The notes beneath the pieces are model-generated. The model made no database searches. It was not told the origin of the DNA and worked only from the letters and a program-made list of their open reading frames with translations. Position numbers and translations under genes: made by a program. From Chloroflexota bacterium (GTDB taxonomy: Bacteria; Chloroflexota; Anaerolineae; B4-G1), in contig JAAEPW010000594.1 in assembly GCA_024232355.1 (NCBI GenBank), positions 1 to 16,711 on the forward strand: a stretch of DNA of 16,711 nucleotides, written 5' to 3'. This document shows, piece by piece, positions 1 to 8,162 of this stretch. Each line of letters starts with the position of its first letter. Positions within the stretch are counted from its first letter, which is position 1.

Positions 1-117
1 ACCCATCGAAAACGTTTCAGGCTGCATACCCGTTCTGCTAAACAATCCCGAAAGCAACTACAGGGCCTGGTAAAACAGTGGCTCCACCTACCGCCACCTG
101 ATGGACCGCCCGAGTGA
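1..117 (+). other. possible C-terminal end of a gene cut by the window edge
   Basis: Frame 1 is open from the window edge for 38 codons and stops at TGA 115-117. The encoded tail is basic, rich in Lys, Arg and Gln, and ends in a Pro-rich stretch. A second frame (frame 2) is open to about position 73. I recognise neither. If real, it would be the last part of a plus-strand gene convergent with the kinase that ends at 226. With so little sequence, chance openness cannot be excluded. Confidence 0.2.
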
Positions 118-176
118 CTTTTGCGGCATTGCGAAAAAAGTATCCAACAGTAAGGCTTTGCCAGTTTTTAACTCGT

Positions 177-193
177 CCCAAAATCTGTTTGGG
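177..193. terminator. weak hairpin between convergent ends, possible terminator
   Basis: CCCAAA (177-182) and TTTGGG (188-193) form a 6-bp stem with a 5-nt loop. It lies about 35 bp beyond the stop codon of the minus-strand kinase at 226. There is no clean T-run on either side, so this is only a weak candidate for the terminator of the leftward operon. The remainder of 118-225 shows nothing else I can name. Confidence 0.25.
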
Positions 194-225
194 AGATTTA
201 TTTCTCTGGAATTCCCTAAATTCTT

Positions 226-2331
226 CTAATTAGCCAGGGGAAGCCAGATGACAAAAGTGGGACCGACGCCAGTCTTGTTTTCTACGGTCACCCGCCCACG
301 ATGCAATTCCACAACTCCTTTAAGAATCATCAGCCTGAGACCGGTTTCGGACACTCGCTGCGACTGGGGTTCCCACTCTCGAAAGAGTCGCTCGAAAACG
401 TATGATTGATCCTCTGTCGGCATTTCGTCTCCCGTGTCCGACACGGATATCGTAGCCCAGATCTGTTCTTGCATTTCCTGCCTGCTTGTAGAGACCGTCA
501 CCAATCCCCCCTTTGACGTGTAACGGATCGAATCTGCCACCAGGTTGTCCAACACCTGTGTGATTTGATGATGGTCCACTGGCACTATTTGTTCCATATC
601 TGTTGGATAGTAATTTAGTGTCACCCCCTGCTCATGGGCCAGCGTCTGATGCTTGGAGATGGTTGCCTCGGTCAACTCGTTGAGGGATGTGAAATGAAGA
701 TTGATCTCTACTTGTCCGGCATAGAGACGTGAGATTTGCAGGATGTCTTTGCTCAACTGTGCCTGAGTGTCTGTCTCTTGCATCAAGGCATTCAGATATT
801 CATGCCATTTTTCGTTCTCCGGCGACGTGCGCTGCAACAGGTATGCGTACGATTGAATCGTGGCGATCGGCGTGCGTAGTTCGTGGGAGAGGTTGGTGAT
901 GAACATGGTCTTCATACGATCCACTTCCTGAAGATGGCTGACGTCGTGAATTGCCACCACCACTTCCCCTATCTCTGACTCGGAGATCCGTTCAGGTACT
1001 GAAATGGCGCCCGCCCTTAGTTCCAGGTCCAGCCCAGTCAATTCCAGCAATTCTGGCAAGCGTTTGTCCGCTCGTGTTGCCACGTCCCGCACTGCTTCCT
1101 TCAGCCGTCTTGTATCCTTTGGGGAAAGGGCCTGGGTGAGCCAGGTCTGTGCGATCGGGTTAGTGTGAAGAATCTCTCCCCCCTCATCGGTGACGACGAT
1201 GCCGTCGGTGGTGCTGTTGAGGATCGTGTCCAGCCGGGCGTACTGGGTCTGCACCTCGGCCGTCCGCTCTTGGACTCGCTGCTCTAACTGCTCGGCATGA
1301 CCTTGCAGTTGTTGGTGCAACCGGGCATTCTCAATGGCAATGGCAGCCGAGGCAGCCAGCGTCTCGACCAGGGTGCGGTCATCCACGTCAAAGTCGCCGC
1401 TTTGTTTGTTCTTCACTTCCAACACACCGATTACCTCGCCACCAGTCCGTAACGGCACGGCGAGCAGTGATGTCGTGTGTAGGCCAGTTTGTTTGTCAAT
1501 ACCGGGAAAGAAATGGGGACTATCTGGCGCGCTGGCGATAATAGTACTTTCTCCGGTCTGAGCCACCCATCCGACAATCCCTTGCCCGGGTTGCAAGCGC
1601 AAGTTGAGTAGCGAACGGCTCAGGTCTTGGTGATATGCTGCTCGACAAATCAGCCCGCCTTCTCGTTCTTCGTCCCACAGCCAGACCGAAGCGCCCGCTG
1701 TGCCAGTGATTTCTGTGACCTCGTGCAACAATTGTTCTACAACCCATTGCAGGTCGAGGGTAGCCGTGAGTTCTTGGCCCGCCCGGTTGAGCAGGGCTAG
1801 TTTTTGGTTGTGTTGTTCGAGTGCGTGTGTTGCTTGCAATACCTCAGCCAAAGCTTTGCTTTGTCCTTCTTCCGCCCGTATGCGTTCAGCGATCTGTTGT
1901 TCAAGTTGGGCGTTCTTTCCTTCGAGTTGTTTTTGCGCTGTGTGTAGGGCCACGTGCGTATCCACACGGGCCAGTACTTCTTCCATCTGAAATGGCTTGG
2001 TGATATAGTCTATGCCGCCCACGGAAAACGCCTTTACTTTGTCCAGAATTTCACCTGCGGCACTGACAAAGATCACGGGAACGTCGCGGGTGCGTTCATC
2101 TGCTTTCAACTGCGTGCAAACTTGATAACCATCCATTTTGGGCATCATGACGTCCAGTAGGATGAGGTCAGGGAGTTTAGCCTGAACCGATGTCAGTGCC
2201 AGGCGGCCGTTAGGAGCAACCCGGACAGTATGCCCTCGTTGTGTCAATACTCCGGCAAGCAAGCGTAGGTTCTCATGGTTGTCGTCAACCACCAAAATGT
2301 TGGCGGATAGCGTTGTCGGTGAATTATTCAT
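226..2331 (-). CDS. REC-GAF-PAS histidine kinase-like protein with degenerate ATP-binding domain
   Basis: 701 aa and cytoplasmic, with no membrane segment. Domains in order: receiver about 12-128 (acid pair D16/D17, phosphoacceptor D60, S90, K112), coiled coil about 130-175, GAF about 180-340, coiled coil, PAS about 363-465, HisKA about 473-540 with an intact H-box (H483 in SHELRTP), HATPase_c about 580-699. The ATP-binding part is eroded. The N-box reads NLVADS, with D600 where the Mg-binding Asn should be. The G1 box reads DTGDE (632-636) instead of DxGxG. The G2 box reads ETGLRL (662-667) instead of GxGLGL. The protein may therefore be a poor or inactive kinase that still accepts or passes phosphoryl groups through D60 or H483. 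The ATG at 2331 overlaps the upstream hybrid kinase by 8 nt, and AGGAG sits 6 nt before it within that gene. It is probably last in a leftward operon with the genes at 2324-6656. Its receiver is a close paralogue of the one at 6929-8161. Confidence 0.9.
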   Translation of the reverse strand: MNNSPTTLSANILVVDDNHENLRLLAGVLTQRGHTVRVAPNGRLALTSVQAKLPDLILLDVMMPKMDGYQVCTQLKADERTRDVPVIFVSAAGEILDKVKAFSVGGIDYITKPFQMEEVLARVDTHVALHTAQKQLEGKNAQLEQQIAERIRAEEGQSKALAEVLQATHALEQHNQKLALLNRAGQELTATLDLQWVVEQLLHEVTEITGTAGASVWLWDEEREGGLICRAAYHQDLSRSLLNLRLQPGQGIVGWVAQTGESTIIASAPDSPHFFPGIDKQTGLHTTSLLAVPLRTGGEVIGVLEVKNKQSGDFDVDDRTLVETLAASAAIAIENARLHQQLQGHAEQLEQRVQERTAEVQTQYARLDTILNSTTDGIVVTDEGGEILHTNPIAQTWLTQALSPKDTRRLKEAVRDVATRADKRLPELLELTGLDLELRAGAISVPERISESEIGEVVVAIHDVSHLQEVDRMKTMFITNLSHELRTPIATIQSYAYLLQRTSPENEKWHEYLNALMQETDTQAQLSKDILQISRLYAGQVEINLHFTSLNELTEATISKHQTLAHEQGVTLNYYPTDMEQIVPVDHHQITQVLDNLVADSIRYTSKGGLVTVSTSRQEMQEQIWATISVSDTGDEMPTEDQSYVFERLFREWEPQSQRVSETGLRLMILKGVVELHRGRVTVENKTGVGPTFVIWLPLAN

Positions 2332-5326
2332 CTTGTTCTCCTGCTGTTTTTTGAATCAGGGTGAGTATTTTGGTGAATTCAAAATCTCTAGCCAAACGTG
2401 CCAACACATCCGCCACAGCGGTATCATGAGTGCGGATCTGGTCGATGAGATTGAGAATTTGTTCCATGTCTCCAAGGATGATGTTGCTTTCCAGGTTAGT
2501 TAGTAGATCGGGAGACAGGTTTGAGATTCGTGATTTGAGGTCAGCGACTTGAGGTTTCTCCAACTCTTTTTCAGTTATCTCTTTATACACAAAACGCACG
2601 CCAAGGTGCTTGGTCAGTGCATCAAAGATATCGGCTTCACGAAAGGGCTTGCGGATAAAGTCATCACAACCCATAGACAATATCCCTGCACGCTCCTCTT
2701 CAAATGGACTGGCAGTCAGTGCCACGATGATGGACACTGGTTGATCTCCCGTTTGTGCTTGTGCTCGGATGCGCTGGGTGGCCTCCAGGCCATCCAGCAC
2801 CGGCATCCGGATATCCATCCAGACCAGGTGTGGTTTCCATTCTTCCCATATTTCAACGGCCTCTTGCCCATTAACCGCTTCCCGCACCTCAAACCACGGT
2901 CGCAGGATTTCGACCAGTAGCTTGCGACTGGTATCCACGTCCTCGACCACCAGCAATCTGTACGGGCTGTCGTCGACCAGGCCACTACCAGCGGTCTGTT
3001 GCTCTGGTTCCAGGCCGATCACGCGGCGTGGTGTTCGCACACTTGCTACCTCGGCAGCGTCTGCGACCTCGACTAGTATATCAAACTGAAACAGTGTACC
3101 CTTGCTTACCTCACTGCTCACTGCCAAACTGCCCCCCATTATCCGCACAAACTCACGACTGATCGGCATCCCCAAGCCCGTGCCCTTTTGGGACTGTTGA
3201 CCACTGCTTGTCTGTACAAAGGTATCAAAGACTTGGTCTATCTCGTTGGGAGCAATGCCAACGCCAGTATCTTCGATTTCGAAATCGAGCAAGATAGTAT
3301 GGGGTAGAGACGGAGGGATTTTATCCCTTGCTTTATGCTCCTTACTATCTACTCGGAGTGTGATACCACCCGCTGTTGTAAACTTTACCGCGTTCTCCAA
3401 CAAATTGATGAGCACTTGGCGCAGTTTGCTCTGATCAGCGTAGACGTACTGCGGCACGCTGGGGGCAAGGTCGAACACCATGGTCAAACCCTTGGCCTCG
3501 GCGCGCAGACTGAACATCTTGCCTAATCCTACGAACAACTGGAACAAGTCAAAGCTTTTTGATTGGAGGTCAGTGCGCCCAGCTTCGATCTTGGACAGTT
3601 CCAGCACGTCATTGATGAGTGCCAGCAAGTGCTCCCCGCTACGGCTGATGATCGCCAGTTTTTCGCGCTGGTCACCCGTCAGGTTCGGATTGCGCGTCAT
3701 CAACTCGCTAAAGCCGAGAATGGCGTTGAGTGGCGTGCGTAGCTCGTGGCTCATGTTGGCCACAAAGACGCTTTTGGCCTGGTTTGCCTGCTCGGCGGCT
3801 TTTTTTGCTTTTTCCAGTGCCACCTCAGTGCGCATCCGCTCGGTGATTTCGCGGGTCAACTCTTCGTTGACTTGTTGAAGCTGTTCGTTGGTCTTTATTA
3901 ATTCGACAGTACGTTCGTTTACCACACTTTCAAGGTGGTCACGATATCTCTCTAATTCCTCCTCTGCTCGTACCTGCTCAGTGATGTCCTCCAGACTACC
4001 CTCATAGTACAGGTCATTGCCGTCATTGTCCTTCACAATTCGGAAATTATCCCTTGCCAAAATGATCGTTCCGTCGTACCGGTACAATTGCACCTCGAAA
4101 TTGCGTATGGCTCTATCATTCTCTATCGAGGCCCGCCATCGTTGGCGATCCTCGGTGTTGATGTAGAGATCAGTCGCATAGACTGCTAGCAGAGCCTCTC
4201 GGTTTGGATAGTTTAGCATTTGCACAAGAGCGGGGTTTGCATCTATGATTTGTCCCGTCGGTGTAGAACGATAGATCCCCACGGGTATACCTTCAAAGAG
4301 CGTGCGGTATCGCTTTTCACTCTCTCGTAACACCTCCTCCGCCCTATGCCGTTCGGTGATGTAACGAAAGAGCACAAGACCCAGACCCAGACCGGCCAGA
4401 ACCGATATGGTCATTGTGATCAATAGCACAACTCTCGTCCGAGCAATCAGTGCTTGTGAGGATTCGTTTTGTATCTGGAACTCTATGTCGATGTTGGTGG
4501 CGATTTCCGAGGCGGTATCGCTGATTTCAGGTTCTAGCACGTTCAGCATCGTATCGAGTAGTTCTTTCAATCTGCCATAGTCCGCTTGAATGGTTTTGAA
4601 TCCTACGTAATAGGCGTTGGCGGCGGCCTGTGCGTCCAGCGAGTTTTGACGTTGAGCGGGGTCTTGGGTTGTCTCCAGGTTCGATAATGCTGCCTGCGCT
4701 TGCTGGTAGCTCACTTCAAACTGAACCGCATACCCTTCATCTCCCTCTTTGAGGTACTGGGAGGTGTTCACGCTCATTAATCGAAAGGCATTTTGGGCAT
4801 TACCGAATGCAAGAAATACAGAGGAATCATTCAAAAAACTCGCGTGAATCCGGAGGGCGGACAACTCGGTTGCAATCGTATGCCCCTCAACGTCCAAAAC
4901 GTCAGCGTAAATCCTTTGGTGTTTCTGGACGAGATTTGTAACCTCCTCAAAAGTGAGCCTGTACTCTGTGGCCGCCAGGCAGATACGGTTGACCATTTCT
5001 GCCCGCTCAGGGTTGGTGATTTGTTGGTCGGCTCGTGCCAAAAGTTCTTCCAGCCTGATAAACTCTTCGTTGAAACGGTCTTGATCCACCTGGCTTTGAG
5101 TACGGACGTACTGATGGGCATAGAAACGAGTGAGCAAAACTTGACTGACTATGTCTTTGGAGAGGGCTCTTTCTACCGCTAGATTGTTGGTGAGATTGTT
5201 TACGGTTGCGCTAATCTGGTTAAGCTGGAAAATAGCCAGTATACCAATCCCAACCACTAGCAACAGGGCTACTAGGTAGCCCAGAAAGATTCTTGTTCCC
5301 GCTTGACGTCTAAGAGTTAGGAGCAT
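2324..5326 (-). CDS. membrane hybrid histidine kinase (helical sensor-PAS-HisKA-HATPase-REC)
   Basis: 1000 aa from the ATG at 5326. I chose this start because it lies 4 nt after the stop of the upstream lipoprotein gene, is preceded by TAAGGG, and gives a protein that opens directly with a membrane anchor. The frame stays open 45 codons further up, but that part lies inside the lipoprotein gene. Domains: TM1 about 13-34; a long helical extracytoplasmic region about 35-297, resembling bimodular helical (HBM-type) sensors in length; TM2 about 298-320; PAS about 336-450; coiled coil; HisKA with H527 in SHELRTP; HATPase with N641/N645, D686-T-G-V-G690 and G715-T-G-L-G719, all intact; REC about 790-905 with phosphoacceptor D838 and K893. 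A tail of about 60 residues follows that resembles a helical HPt-like module but lacks the HPt HxxKG motif. No HAMP is evident. It should autophosphorylate and relay to its own D838 and perhaps to the receiver of the following gene. The adjacent lipoprotein is a candidate ligand presenter. Confidence 0.92.
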   Translation of the reverse strand: MLLTLRRQAGTRIFLGYLVALLLVVGIGILAIFQLNQISATVNNLTNNLAVERALSKDIVSQVLLTRFYAHQYVRTQSQVDQDRFNEEFIRLEELLARADQQITNPERAEMVNRICLAATEYRLTFEEVTNLVQKHQRIYADVLDVEGHTIATELSALRIHASFLNDSSVFLAFGNAQNAFRLMSVNTSQYLKEGDEGYAVQFEVSYQQAQAALSNLETTQDPAQRQNSLDAQAAANAYYVGFKTIQADYGRLKELLDTMLNVLEPEISDTASEIATNIDIEFQIQNESSQALIARTRVVLLITMTISVLAGLGLGLVLFRYITERHRAEEVLRESEKRYRTLFEGIPVGIYRSTPTGQIIDANPALVQMLNYPNREALLAVYATDLYINTEDRQRWRASIENDRAIRNFEVQLYRYDGTIILARDNFRIVKDNDGNDLYYEGSLEDITEQVRAEEELERYRDHLESVVNERTVELIKTNEQLQQVNEELTREITERMRTEVALEKAKKAAEQANQAKSVFVANMSHELRTPLNAILGFSELMTRNPNLTGDQREKLAIISRSGEHLLALINDVLELSKIEAGRTDLQSKSFDLFQLFVGLGKMFSLRAEAKGLTMVFDLAPSVPQYVYADQSKLRQVLINLLENAVKFTTAGGITLRVDSKEHKARDKIPPSLPHTILLDFEIEDTGVGIAPNEIDQVFDTFVQTSSGQQSQKGTGLGMPISREFVRIMGGSLAVSSEVSKGTLFQFDILVEVADAAEVASVRTPRRVIGLEPEQQTAGSGLVDDSPYRLLVVEDVDTSRKLLVEILRPWFEVREAVNGQEAVEIWEEWKPHLVWMDIRMPVLDGLEATQRIRAQAQTGDQPVSIIVALTASPFEEERAGILSMGCDDFIRKPFREADIFDALTKHLGVRFVYKEITEKELEKPQVADLKSRISNLSPDLLTNLESNIILGDMEQILNLIDQIRTHDTAVADVLARLARDFEFTKILTLIQKTAGEQDE

Positions 5327-5330
5327 GCCC

Positions 5331-6656
5331 TTACTTTTCACATTCTTTGGCTGGCTCGAACCACTGGGCCAATCCTTCTTGGAGTGCGTCGGCAGCTTCC
5401 TGCGGGGTTTGTTCGCCCCGAATGACAGCCGTTGTGCCATCCAGCATGAGAACGTAACCATCTGGTGAACCGTCCCCTAGCTTTTCCCAGGCAAAGCGGA
5501 TATCCGTGCCGCGACCTTGGTTCAGAGCCAGAAAGGTGTTTGCATGCTCATTTGTGAGGGTTGGTGCATCCCGATGCATGGGAAAGAAACCGGGGAGTTC
5601 GTTGCCCAATAGTTCACCAAACTCGGACGTGGTCATCCATGCAAGAAATTCCCTGGTCTCGTCTTTGTATTGGGAAGCGGCATTTAGTCCAAAGGCTACG
5701 TCTAGGTGAAACGTGATATAGGCTGGATGCCCCGCTGGTGGGGGAATGGCAAAGACGCTCCACGCAAAGTCCGATCCAGCCTCTTCAAAGTACGGAATAT
5801 CCCAGGAACCACTCATCCACATGACGGCCTTGCTCTGCAGAAAAAGTTCCAGGCTGTCGACATAGCCAAATAGTTCATGGTCCTGAGGAAAAAAAGGAAC
5901 CAGGTCTTCCACCGCCCGAAATGCCGACACGACTCGTTCGTCGTTAAAGCAGCGCTGCCCGGTCAAATACTCCATACGCCCCTCTCGTCCCCCTATAAAG
6001 TTGGGCGCCAGGTTCATAAAGATGATCTCTGCAATGGCCCACGCGTCCTTGGTGGCATTGGCAAACGGAATGTATCCGGCATCCTTGATCGCTTGCGTCG
6101 TTGCCAGCAGTTCTTCCCATGTTTCAGGAACGCTTAGGCCCAATTCCTCAAAAATATCTTTGTTGTAATAAATGCCATGGGAGGTTGCCGTAAAAGGAAC
6201 GCCATAGGGTGTACCATTCTCTGTGCTCCAGGGCTCGAGCATCGGCGGATCAAAACTCTCTCTCAGACCCGGTAGATCGCCCAGAGGTTCCAGGTATCCC
6301 AGTTCAAACAGCTTTTGAGAAGCGGAAAAAGATCGAAGATAAAACATGTCTGGCGCTGTGCCTGATTCAAGCTGTGCTTTGAGAACATCATCATATTCTC
6401 CAGACAAAGTTGGGTCGAACCTGACTGTAATATTGGGATGCGCATCATGGAAACTGTCCAAAATACGGTTCAGCCGTTCCGTGGATGTGCGCCATGCCCC
6501 CATCGTTAACACGACTTTTCTAGGCTCTTTTGTCGGCACCACAATCTGTGTTGCTGTGGGTGATATGGTTGGGGACGGACTACACGCAGTTACCACTATA
6601 CTGACCAGCAGCAATACTAGGCCGACAGCATTGATTTTATTTAGTATTTGTTTCAT
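5331..6656 (-). CDS. family 1 (sugar-type) extracellular solute-binding lipoprotein
   Basis: 441 aa from the ATG at 6656, chosen because a perfect AGGAGG (6661-6666) lies 4 nt upstream; an in-frame start 7 codons earlier has no such support. Residues 1-24 are a lipoprotein signal peptide with lipobox VTA-C25, followed by a Ser/Pro/Thr linker to about 46. The mature part has family 1 ABC-binding-protein features: YYNKDIFEELGL (163-174) followed by the PETWEEL stretch, and MWMSGSWD (279-286). Members of this family usually bind mono- or oligosaccharides and deliver them to an ABC transporter. Here no permease or ATPase is adjacent. The next gene, 4 nt after the stop, is a membrane sensor kinase. 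I infer that this protein may present ligand to that kinase, as ChvE does for VirA or LuxP for LuxQ, rather than serve transport. The ligand cannot be told from sequence. Confidence 0.9.
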   Translation of the reverse strand: MKQILNKINAVGLVLLLVSIVVTACSPSPTISPTATQIVVPTKEPRKVVLTMGAWRTSTERLNRILDSFHDAHPNITVRFDPTLSGEYDDVLKAQLESGTAPDMFYLRSFSASQKLFELGYLEPLGDLPGLRESFDPPMLEPWSTENGTPYGVPFTATSHGIYYNKDIFEELGLSVPETWEELLATTQAIKDAGYIPFANATKDAWAIAEIIFMNLAPNFIGGREGRMEYLTGQRCFNDERVVSAFRAVEDLVPFFPQDHELFGYVDSLELFLQSKAVMWMSGSWDIPYFEEAGSDFAWSVFAIPPPAGHPAYITFHLDVAFGLNAASQYKDETREFLAWMTTSEFGELLGNELPGFFPMHRDAPTLTNEHANTFLALNQGRGTDIRFAWEKLGDGSPDGYVLMLDGTTAVIRGEQTPQEAADALQEGLAQWFEPAKECEK

Positions 6657-6928
6657 GATTCCTCCTAAAACAGTCATACTTGAGGATCGGTGCGCAAATT
6701 ATCGATTTGAATTTTTGCCTTGTAGCTCACCTGGAAATGAAAATGTCATCTTGATAAAAATGTCCACTCCCCGCCCTCGTTCTGGAGGACGACTCTAACG
6801 TGAGCGCCTTACCCTGAATGGGCCTCTGTACATAGGACGCCCCCGAGACCCTGTGCCTGTCCCGGACCGACAGGTACAGGGTCCAGGACAAGTGCGGTGG
6901 CTGGAAACGATAGCCAAGTAGCCGCAGT
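6657..6928. other. intergenic region between the two kinase clusters
   Basis: 272 bp without a convincing gene. It contains the Shine-Dalgarno of the lipoprotein gene (6661-6666) and a strong hairpin at 6847-6883 (listed separately). There is only a weak minus-strand promoter candidate: ATGACA (6744-6749 read on the minus strand), a 19-nt spacer, then TACAAG (6719-6724). The gap makes it likely that the lipoprotein-kinase operon has its own promoter, but the sequence does not settle this. Confidence 0.5.
6847..6883. repeat. 15-bp stem-loop downstream of the REC-kinase, terminator or small repeat
   Basis: Left arm GACCCTGTGCCTGTC (6847-6861), 7-nt loop (6862-6868), right arm GACAGGTACAGGGTC (6869-6883). 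14 of 15 positions pair perfectly and the remaining one is G-T on one strand. It lies 45 bp beyond the stop codon of the gene ending at 6929. No T-run follows on either strand, so it is not a classical intrinsic terminator. It could be an mRNA 3' end stabiliser or a REP-like repeat. Confidence 0.55.
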
Positions 6929-8161
6929 CTACGCTTCTCTAAGCGTAAACCAAAAGGTGCTACCCTGCCCCATCTCGCTCTCGACACCCACTTTTCCATC
7001 GAGTTTCTCCACGATACGCTGCACGATGGACAGTCCTAGTCCGTGCCCTTTGGCCCGCACCTGGTCAAGTCGTGTGAATAGGGTGAACAAACGGGCTTGG
7101 TCTTTGGGCGAGATGCCGGAGCCGTTATCGCGTATCCAAAAGCGTACGTGTTTTCCCCTCTCCTCTTCACTGTTCACAAGAGCGGCTGTAAAAGGTTGAA
7201 TCGTCGCGCCTAGCTCCACCCGTGGCGGTTGACCGCCGTACTTGAGGGCGTTGTTAAGATAGTTGGTCCACACCTCTTCGATCCACAGGGTGTAGCCTAT
7301 CGCCCTTGGCCAAGTCTTGGGCAGAATAATTTCGGCTTGATATTCTTCGATCATTGGAGCCAATCGATCCAGAACTTGGTCCACAATGCTGACCATGTCG
7401 AGCGATTGAATCTTGATTTCTTCCATCTTGCGCACGCTGGACAGCAGCAGCAATTCTTCAATGATAGAATTCATTTTCCGCCCGCTCTTTGCAATCTCAC
7501 CTAGCCAGTCGTGTCTTTCTTCACCTGACAATGTGGCGTGCTCTTTTTTCAACAGATCGGCATAGCCAATGACCCAGGTCAGAGGGGTTTTCAGATCGTG
7601 GGCCACGGTATGAGCAAAGGCATCCAGTTCCTCGTTGCGTGCTTCTAGTTCTACAGTGCGCTGACGTAATTTTTCTTCCGCTCGTGTGCGCTCAATGACT
7701 TCTCGGGTCAACTCGTCGTTGACGCGGGCAAGCTGGGTGTTACTCTCTTCAATCTGCTTGTGCATCGCTCGTAGAGCCAAATGCGTTTCCACGCGAGCCA
7801 GCATCTCTGCCATCTGAAATGGTTTGGTGATATAATCCACTCCGCCAACCGAAAATGCTTTCACCTTGTCCAGTACCTGATCTGCAGCGCTGATAAAGAT
7901 CACTGGGATATTACGAGTGCGCGCGTTCATTTTCAACTGCGTGCAGATCTGATAACCATCCATTTCGGGCATCATGACGTCCAACAAGATTAGGTCAGGG
8001 AGTTTGGTCTGAACCGATGCCAGTGCCATGCGTCCTTCAGGAGCAGCTCGCACAGCATACCCCTGCTTTGTCAACAAGCTGGTTAACAAGCGCAGGTTCT
8101 CGCGATTATCGTCAACGATCAAAATGCTGGCGGGCAGCGTGGTTGTTGGTACATCATTCAT
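6929..8161 (-). CDS. REC-histidine kinase, cytoplasmic
   Basis: 410 aa. Domains: N-terminal receiver about 13-130 (D17/D18, phosphoacceptor D61, K113), coiled coil about 130-180, HisKA with H188 in AHDLKTPL, and HATPase about 290-408. The ATP-site motifs are complete: NYLNNA with N300/N304, DNGSG 345-349, and GHGLGL 372-377. It should be an active kinase whose activity or partner choice is controlled by its own receiver, probably phosphorylated by the hybrid kinase encoded just upstream. The ATG at 8161 lies 1 nt after that gene's stop, and its Shine-Dalgarno (TAGGAGG) is embedded in the last codons of that gene, so the two are probably translationally coupled. The receiver is strongly similar to that of the protein at 226-2331, but the kinase part is of a different and intact type. 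It has no membrane segment and no DNA-binding domain. Confidence 0.93.
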   Translation of the reverse strand: MNDVPTTTLPASILIVDDNRENLRLLTSLLTKQGYAVRAAPEGRMALASVQTKLPDLILLDVMMPEMDGYQICTQLKMNARTRNIPVIFISAADQVLDKVKAFSVGGVDYITKPFQMAEMLARVETHLALRAMHKQIEESNTQLARVNDELTREVIERTRAEEKLRQRTVELEARNEELDAFAHTVAHDLKTPLTWVIGYADLLKKEHATLSGEERHDWLGEIAKSGRKMNSIIEELLLLSSVRKMEEIKIQSLDMVSIVDQVLDRLAPMIEEYQAEIILPKTWPRAIGYTLWIEEVWTNYLNNALKYGGQPPRVELGATIQPFTAALVNSEEERGKHVRFWIRDNGSGISPKDQARLFTLFTRLDQVRAKGHGLGLSIVQRIVEKLDGKVGVESEMGQGSTFWFTLREA

Positions 8162-8162
8162 C

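Noticed and set aside
5327..5461. 45-codon extension of the membrane hybrid kinase into the lipoprotein gene
   Set aside because: It lies wholly in the coding region of the lipoprotein in another frame. The start at 5326 directly precedes a normal membrane anchor.
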